Shown here piece by piece: positions 23,201 through 32,200 of a DNA stretch of 64,000 nt. A program made the position numbers and the translations under genes. Source of the DNA: Rapana venosa (lineage: Eukaryota > Mollusca > Gastropoda > Neogastropoda > Muricidae); contig CM054135.1 of assembly GCA_028751875.1 (NCBI GenBank), positions 5,047,163 through 5,111,162 on the forward strand. Reading direction: 5' to 3'. The number at the start of each line of letters is the position of its first letter. The first letter of the stretch is position 1. The notes below the pieces were generated by a model. It ran no database searches, was not told the origin of the DNA, and saw nothing but the letters and a program-made list of their open reading frames with translations.

Positions 23201-26200
23201 ATGAAGGGAACGGGATGGAGTGTACAGATGAAGACAGTTACAAAGATAAGAGGGTGCAGATTTGTGAAGACATTTGAAATAGAGGGTATTGATCTTATAC
23301 TTCAGTCTTTGTGAGACAGGCAGCCAGTGAAGAGATCGCAGGAAAGGAGTAACATGTTTAGATTTTTTTCTCTCTTAGGACCAGTCGAGCTGCAGAGTTT
23401 TGTATGCATTGAAGAAAATGGATGGATGATGCTGGTAGGCCAACCAAAAGAGAATTGCAGTAGTCTAAACGTGAAAGAATGAGAGATGTGACAAGCTTGG
23501 AAGTTGCATCAGTGGACAAATACTTACGAATAGTGCTTATCTGCCGTAATTGATAGTAGCAAGACTGGCAGGTCTGGGTGATGAATTTTTTCATAGAGAG
23601 TGTGTTGACAAGAACTAATCCTAAATACTTCACAGTTGGACAAAGGAACTGATGTACTACCAAATTATATTGAAGTTGTTGTGATGGAGGAAAGTTTATG
23701 TTCGGTCTCTATGAGCATGGCTTCGGTATTATCAGCATTAAGTTGTAACTTGCTCTGAGTCATCCAGTTTTGAATGTCTTGAAGGCAGTAGGATATATTT
23801 GTCAGGAGGGAAGGCAAGTTTTCAACAGTATCACTGCACTGAAGCTGAGTATCATCTCCGACATCGGCATAGAAATGATGATCAATATTTATATGTGAGG
23901 AGGCACCGTGGTCGAGTGGTTTAGGCGGTCAACTCGTGATCCAGAGGTCGCGGGTTCGATCCTCGCTCGGCTCGGTGTTGTGCCCTTGGGAAAGACACTT
24001 TACTCCTATTTTCCTCACTCCACCCAGGTGTACAAGTGGGTACCAGCTCTGCTGGGGAAGTATCTGGCGACAGACTAGCGTCCTGTCACAGGGGTGGTGA
24101 AAAACCATCAGTTCGCTTAACGCTACAGAAACCGGGATAAGCTCCGGCTCTATGGGCCTTCTGGCTCGAAAGAACATACTTTATTAATATGTGAGAGTGG
24201 AGCAGTGTAGAGAGGAAAGAGAACAGGGCCCAGGACTGATCATTGTGGGACTCCACATTCCATTTTGAAAGGTTTTGATTGAAGTTTGTTTACAATAACT
24301 TTCTGGAACTGGTCTGTGAGGTATGAAGTAAACCAGGTGAGGTCTGTGCCATTAATACCAAACGTATTTTGGAGGCAAGAAAGAACTGAATGATCTATAT
24401 AGTGTCGAAGGCTGCAGATAAGTCAAGAAGAGTGAGGACAGCAATTTTTCCTGCATCAGAAGCAAGTAGAAGGTATCTAAAGTGTGGACTAGGGTGGTTT
24501 GCTGTGGTTGGGGCGATAGACAGATTGAAAAGGGGGAAGGAGATCATTGGAATGAATGCGACTGTTGAGCTGTTTGAGAACTTTTTCTAGTACTTTAGAG
24601 ACAAAGGGTAAGTTTGAGACAGGTCTATAATTCTTCAGAGTTGGGATCGAGGTCGTGCTTTTTCAGCAGAGGTGTGACTATTGCAGTTTTAAGACCTAAT
24701 GGAAAATTTTCTGACAGAAGAGATGAGTTTACTATTTTTGTGATAATAGGCACAAGTTGTGGAAGGCATTGTGAGAAAACAGGACCAGGTATGGGATCAA
24801 GGTCGCATGATTTTATAGTCATTTCCTTCAGAATTGTTGTGATTTCTTTTTTACTTGTGGGATGGAAGGAAAAGAGAGGAGTGCCAGTGAACTGGTGATC
24901 AAGAGGTGCAGGCTGGTATTGAGTCTGATCCTGTCTGGAGTGTATGTTGTGGACTTTGAAAAGAAGGAAGAAAAGATGGATGGAAGTTCAGACAGACTGT
25001 GGGTGTTAGGCAAAGCTGTTTTTGCAGATCCAAGGAGATTTGAGGTGAGGGAAAAAAGAGATTTTATGGATGTAGCGCAGAGAACTTGGGAAGAGTAGTA
25101 GTCTTGTCTTTGCTGAATGGATTACGAGTTTGACTTTCTTTATTTGTTTTCAGAAAAGCTGTTTGTTGATTTTGGTTTTTTATTTCCGCCACTGCCGTTC
25201 TAGTTGCCGGCATTTGTGCTTCGCTCTCAAGATGTCTTGGGTATACCATGGCGCACAGGCGCTCATGGACCTTCACATCTGGCCCTGAAGACTCTAAATA
25301 AGCCTAGATATGGCTGGGATGGTGAGGTTGGAATGAGTGGCGTAAGAGCAGTACGACAAAATTGTCATAGATGAGGAGGCAGAAAAAAAATGCCACAACA
25401 CACAGTGTACCTACCGGCTGTTCGAGGAACCACGTCGCCTCGTAGCTGAAAAACAAAAACAAAGCAATGATGCCCTTCTCATTTTGAAAAACAAAAACAA
25501 AGCAATGATGCCCTTCTCATTTTAAAACAATCTATGCATTTTCCCAGGACAGAAGCAATGATACCCTTCTCTTTTTAAAACAATCTATACATTTCCCCGA
25601 GACTGAACTGGAAGCTGAAAATTCATTCGGAAAATATTTTTGGCACTAGTCATTTTTGGTTTCCCTGTTACTAGTATTAGACTTACTGTTACACTTTCCA
25701 TTACAACCAAACAAATCAAGCTTCCTTAAGGTATACCAACAGTACTTTCTTAAATGTTTGAAAGTTATCATCTCAACAGAAAACATTTTTCATGCACATT
25801 AATCAGACACTAGAGATAGCTGCAACAAGTGATTTAGTCTTCTTTAAAAGAAAATTTTTAATAAAAATACCTCTTAGGCTCTATAATGCTTTACCGACAC
25901 TGACAGTCTCACAGATTTGGACTTTATATTCACTACACAGATAATATTTAATATAGATCTATTTAATGCTTTGCAGTATCTAACATATGTTTTGTGCTTA
26001 GTAATATAATTTATCTAATATGTCTTGTGCTGTCTTGCTTCTAGCTCCATTAAAGTAAAACTAATCTGACAGGGTTTCGTGTAACACTGAATACTGCTCA
26101 ACTGTACCAGCAACATGAGAAAATTATCATTTTCATTTGCATCTTTCAAAATCCAAAGAAATTCAAGTAATATAATATGATATAATATAATACAATATAA

Positions 26201-29200
26201 TAATATAATATAATATAATATAATATAATATAATATAATATAATATAATATAATATAATATAATATAATATAATAATACATTGAGAAAGAATGCATATAT
26301 ATGTGTTCAAATTCATTTAACCTCTTTTCACAGTTGTGATATTAGACGGGGGGGGGGGGGGGGGGGGGGGGAGGGGGGGGGAGGAGGGTGTATGAGTGTC
26401 AAGGGAGGAGGGTGTAGTTGGTACTGTACAGGAAAAGGAATTTCATGGGATCAATGCATGCGAAATGATAAACAAAATTTTACAATAAAAAATATTGAAA
26501 AACAACCACCAAAATTATACAAAAAAAACACTGTTACATTACTAGCTTACTGAACTACAATAAACAACAGGAAAATGCAATTCTAACAATTTCTAACAAA
26601 ATCAGTAATTCCAATGAAAAATGTAAATAAAATTTCAACTACTGAATTTTACGTGAAAAAACCCCAAACCTATCTTAATGTGTGTAACCCCCTCCCCTGC
26701 CCTCAAAAGAACCCCAAGAAGCAACCCCTGCCCTCAAAAGAACCCCAAGAAGCAACCCCCCCCCCCCCCCCCCCCCCAACCCCTGGAAGAAAGAAGCTCA
26801 ACCCTTAAAACAAGAGCGAGAAACACCCAACAACAGCCAAAACCCAATTACAAACACAATATCTCTAGCCCCCTCCTATGAAACAAACAAGATAAACAAT
26901 AGGAATGCAACAACTGTGGATCATGATTTCTTTTTTTTTTTTAATAAATCTAACAAGCTCGAAAAAATAATTTCTGGACTAGAGCGTCTTTAAAGTCCAA
27001 AGCAATCATAATAACAAACCAACTGGACTATGCATAAGCAATCTAAAAAAGTCGTACATAAGTGACAGACTGCAAATATTGCTGATGGAGAGGATGCCAT
27101 CAAAACGGGAATTTGCCCTTTTAAACGCGACATGTTAATATATGATCTGCTGTTATATTATTACCGCATATGCAAAAAGCATTTCCAGCATATTTTGTCT
27201 TGAAGCAATTCAGTTTCCATCTACAAGCTAAGGAAACAATCTGCTTTGAACAGTATACATCATGTTCTCGTATTTTGACGAAAGACTCAAATTTATGTAA
27301 TTCTTTGTGTGTGTCTAGACAACGAACCAAGTCTCCTTTCCTCACACTGAAATAACTTTTGTTGTGATTTTATTACAATATGATAACACTCTTGTAATGA
27401 AAAGGGGAGTACTAATTGTGTCACTTCTGATAAACCCTTCCTCCTTTTTTTGCAAGATTGTCAACTTTTTCATTGTAGTAAAAACCACTGTGCGATGGAA
27501 TCCAACAGAAAGTTATTTCTGAGCCGTTTAATGATAAAAGATGAATCAAATGGCATATTTCCATGATGACTTCAGATCTAACATTTGTTCGCAAAGAATT
27601 AATTGCATAAATTAACTGATTTGGAGTCTACCACAAAAAAGTATTTGAAAGATTGTTTTAGGAAAACTGGTGAGAAAATTTAGGGCCATCAATATTGCGA
27701 TTAGTTTTGCTGAAAATATCGATATACCTTCTCCAAGATGAAAGTGGTTTTCAGTTTTTAGATCTGGTATGATATAAGCAGCACCAGCATTATTATCTAA
27801 TACTGAGCCATCTGTGTATACTTTTAAGTGATTAGGATATTTTTCTTCCAAATGAATTTTGGCATGAGAAGATACTAAATTGATATTGTCCTTTTTCGCT
27901 AGATCAATATAATTGATGTCAAACCTTGCTCGTTTGAGTTCCCAGAATGGAATAGGGGGTAATACATCCCGTTGTGCTACATTTTCTGTTTGCTCCAACC
28001 CAGCGTTTGTAAAAATGTTTGATGTGTATGTTCTCAATGTAGTTTGTGATGATATAGATTTAGCTCTCTTTGGAAAATTGGTGTCAGACTTGAGATTAAC
28101 CACTGATTTCAAACCGTTTTGAACAGTCAGGCTTCTTAACACAAATTTACTGCACAAGAAACTCTCCTATAATCTTCCAATGGTAAAACCCCTGAAGCAC
28201 TGTATGTTTTTAAACATGAAGCATAGATAGGTAACCTAGGGCAAGTTTATATATGCCCTGCAGTCTATGCTTTGAAGTTTTTTCAAAAGGTATTTTGGGC
28301 ACAGAAAAATACTTCCTGGGCAAAGGTTAATTTTGAACGAATGAGAGAAGTTGAAAGATGCAACAAGGTAACAATATCTTGGCCCCATGGCTGTTTACAA
28401 ACAATTTTCAAAATGTTTAAGCTTTTTCTTGCTTTAGTCAAAATATATTCAATATGTTTATGCCATGTTAATTTTGATGTTAGGAAAACTCCAAGGAATT
28501 TAACTACTTGTTTATACTGTAAAATTCCACCATGTACTTTAAAACTAGGCATTTCCATTGGACTTGCTCCATTATTAAAGAGAATCATATGAGTTTTATC
28601 ACATGACAGTTGTAATCCATTTTCAGTCATATAATTAGCTATAGTATTTAAATTGTTTTGATACAACCTTTTAGTATAATTTAAAGACCTAGCAGGTGTG
28701 TTCTTTTTCATCGCAACTTTCATCCACATACATATATCATCAGCATATTGAGCTAATTCTACATTTTTTGAAAGATTATCTGGCAAGTCATGCATCAAAA
28801 TATTAAATAATATAGGGGCAATAACTGAACCTTGTGGGATTCCCATTTGTAGTAATCTTATAATATATGTGTGTGTGTGTGTGTGTGTGGTGTGTGTGTG
28901 TGTGTGTGTGTGTGTGTATCTATCTATCTGTCCCGTAGTCTGACGACCGTGGGGGCACCCTCAAAGACTCAACAACCAGTTCCCTCCATTCCTCTCTCTG
29001 TTCTGCCTTTCTCAGGTTTTGTTGAGTTCTAGCCTGCCCATTCGCTGATGTTATCCTCCCAGCTCTTTCCTTGGTCTGCCTCTTCTTCTTCCTCCTTGGA
29101 CAGTGCCTTGCAAAACTGTCTTTGCAAGTCCTTTGGATCTTGTGACATGCCCATACCATTTAAGTTTACGTTTTTTCACGATCGTTAGAAGGTTCTCATA

Positions 29201-32200
29201 GGGTCCAATGGTTTGCTGGATTCTGTTATGCACGCTTTCGTTACTTATGTGGTCTTGTAGGAGATGCCAAGGAGTCTCCGAAAGCATCTCATCTCCACCG
29301 CCTGTACTCTTCTCTCCAAATCTGCAGTCAGGGTCCATGATTCACAGGCATACAGAAATATGGATATGACAAGGGAGCGCAATAGTCTGATCTTGGAGAT
29401 AAGTGAGATATTTTTATCTCTCCAGATGGTGTTTAGTTTTGACAAAGCTGTTATTGTCTGTGCGATCCTGCATACTACTTCTGGCTTGGATCCCTGGTCT
29501 GATACAATGGCTCCCAGGTACTTGAAGCTTTGAACTGTTTCCAGCTTCTGGTCATTAACCCTGATATCAGTGCTAATGCCGTTGGTGTTATTAGTCATCA
29601 GTTTGGTCTTCTCTGCACTGATTTCCATGCCATATGTTGGAGGCCTTATTCAAGTGTTCTGTTAGCTGGCAAGCTCTTTTTCTGATCCTACTATTCCATC
29701 AATGTCATCTGCGAAGCGGAGGTTTGTGATCGTTCTGCCACCAATGCTGACTGATCCTTCATGATGTTCCAGTGCATCAGCCATGATTCTCTCAAGGAAG
29801 ATGTTGAAAAGAGTGGGTGAGAGTAGACAGCCCTGCCTTACTCCAACTGTTGTTCGAAACCATTCTCCAATGTTGTTGTTGTAGTACACTGCACTGGTGG
29901 CCTCTCTGTACAGCTGTTTGATGACTCTGATCAGGTTTGCATTGATGCTGTACAAATTCATGGTTGCCCACAAAGCTGCATGCCACACCCTGTCAAATGC
30001 CTTCTTAAAATCGATAAATACGTGGTAAAGGTCTTGTTGATGTTGAAGGTACCGCTCACATAGTATTCTGAGGTTGAATATCTGTTCTGTTGTGCTGCGC
30101 CCTGCTCTGAAACCTGCTTGTTCCTCAGCAATGATGGTCTCTGCTTGTGGCTTCAGTCTATTCAATATTATCTGCAGCATGACCTTGCTTGGGTGGCATA
30201 TGAGGCTGATTGTGCGGTAATTATGGCATTGTTGTAGATTTCCTTTCTTGGGGAGGGTGATGATGAGTGACTGTGTCCATGGTGTTGGCCATTTTCCTGT
30301 CTGCCAGATCTTGTTGCAGATTCTTAGTAGGGCGCTGATCATGGCTTCCCCTCCAGCTTGAACCAACTCAGCTGGAATGTTGTCAGCCCCTGCTGACTTT
30401 CCCTTTTTCAGCGATCTGACTGCTGTTTCCACTTCTTCTCGGAGGATAGGGTGACTGTCTGTGTCTTTGCTTGTGGGTACATTAAGGACTTCTGGATCTC
30501 CTGCGGTTCTATAGTTATACAGGTCGGAGCAGTATTCTGTCCATCTGTTCAGAATATCCTGGTCGTCAGTGAGACACTTCCCATTTTTGTCTTGGATTGT
30601 TAAACCTTTTCCCTGTTTTGTGCTAGTCAGGTCTTTCACCAGCTGATATGCTTTCTTGCTATTGTTTTTCTTGATGTTCTCTTCAATGTCTTGGCACTGT
30701 TCACCGATCCATTTCTCTTTTGCCTCCGTCATGGACTTCCTGACTCTTTTGTTGACTGCCCTATATTGTTCTGCTCTTTCTTTTGTTTCATTTTTCTTTT
30801 TCTTCAACTCTCTACGCTTGTCGCATAGTTGTAGGATGTTAGGTGTGACCCATGGTTTTTTGACTGGTCGGTGTTTGCCAAGAAGCTCGCTTGCTGTTTC
30901 AGTCACTGCTGTATTGAAACTATTCGTCAGTGTATGTATGTCTGAGTCTATCACAGTGACTGAGTGAGTGCTGCAAACTTTCCACCTATCCTTGCTTGAA
31001 AAATTTCTAATACCTCTGGGTCCTTCAGCTTCTCGAGGTCAAATTTGATCCTGATGTTGTTCCGCTTGTGGATTTTCTTTAGACATAGTCGGAAAGTCAT
31101 CATCACAAGATCATGATCACTCCCTATGTCTGCTCCTGGAAAACTTCGTGTCTGTGCGATGTTAACGCTAGACTGAAACCGTCTTTTCACCATGATGTAA
31201 TCTATTTGGTTGTGGTGTTCTCCATTTGGGCTATGCCATGTAAAACACAACAAAATCCATGCCAGAAACAACACCATCATTGGCACATGGAATGTACGGA
31301 CACTAAGAGCTGCAGGCAAAGTGGAAGAACTGACACATGAGATGTCCAGATATCAATGGCACATCCTTGGGCTCTGCGAAGTCAGGAGGAAAAACATGGG
31401 AGAAACAACGACCCAGGAAGACTACTACAGTGGAAAACAGGATAAACATGAACACGGCATGGGGTTTCTCGTTCACAAAGACACCGTGAACACCGTCATG
31501 AGCTGTCAGCCCGTGTCCAGCAGACTTATTACCATCCGCCTGAGAGCAACCCCCTTTAACATAACTGTAGTACAGGCATACGCCCCTACATCAGACTGCA
31601 CAATGAAGCCATAGAAGAATTTTATGACCAGCTACAAGAGGTTCTGAATCAAACTCCCAAGAAAGACATCCTCGTTGTGCAAGGTGACTGGAATGCCAAG
31701 GTAGGAGAAGATGCATGGAAAGATTGGGAGGGCGTTTGTGGGCCACATTGTAATAACCAATCAAATGAAAGAGGCTTGAGACTCCTGGAGTTTGCCAGTA
31801 ACAACCACCTCCAGCTAGTGAATACACTTGGCCCACACAAGAAATCCAGAAAATGGACATGGCATAGCCCAAATGGAGTGTGTGTATAGAGAAAGAATAT
31901 ATCAGTGTGTGTGTGTTTGAGTATGTGTGTGTGTATTATATAGGTGAATAAACTTTCATTTTATTGAAGTCATCCATGTCACACTTTTGGTCCACCAATA
32001 ATGTTAAATTTGTATAGATCTAGAAAGACTCCTACACACAACACTCAGTTGGTGTTGATCATAATGCAGCTTTCTAAAGGAAGAGTCCCTGAGATGCTAC
32101 CAAAAGATTCTGTCAGAGGTCACTGCTGTCACAAAGCACGAAGGGAAGCCCCGGAACATGAACTTGTCCTGAACCAAACACCAAGCAATAATTTGAATAA

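Larger units (their letters stand above)
18450..25414 (-). other. Gene 1 intron 2
   Basis: 6965 bp. 18450-18956 and 22725-22800 plus 25262-25414 align with gene 2 intron 2. The segment 18957-22725 has no counterpart in gene 2. The LINE at 22801-25261 is a later insertion. Confidence 0.75.
28918..31885 (-). mobile_element. RTE-like LINE with inverted 5' half (twin-priming structure)
   Basis: The minus-strand part (28918-31241) runs from the middle of the endonuclease through RT to the 3' end. The plus-strand part (31242-31885) is the endonuclease N-terminal half in the opposite orientation. Both parts break at the same place in the protein (TWHSPNG), and the same 22 bases occur inverted at 31220-31241 and 31857-31878. 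Joined in order, the two parts would cover one continuous endonuclease-RT protein. The RT is largely open, so this is one of the youngest LINEs here. Confidence 0.9.
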
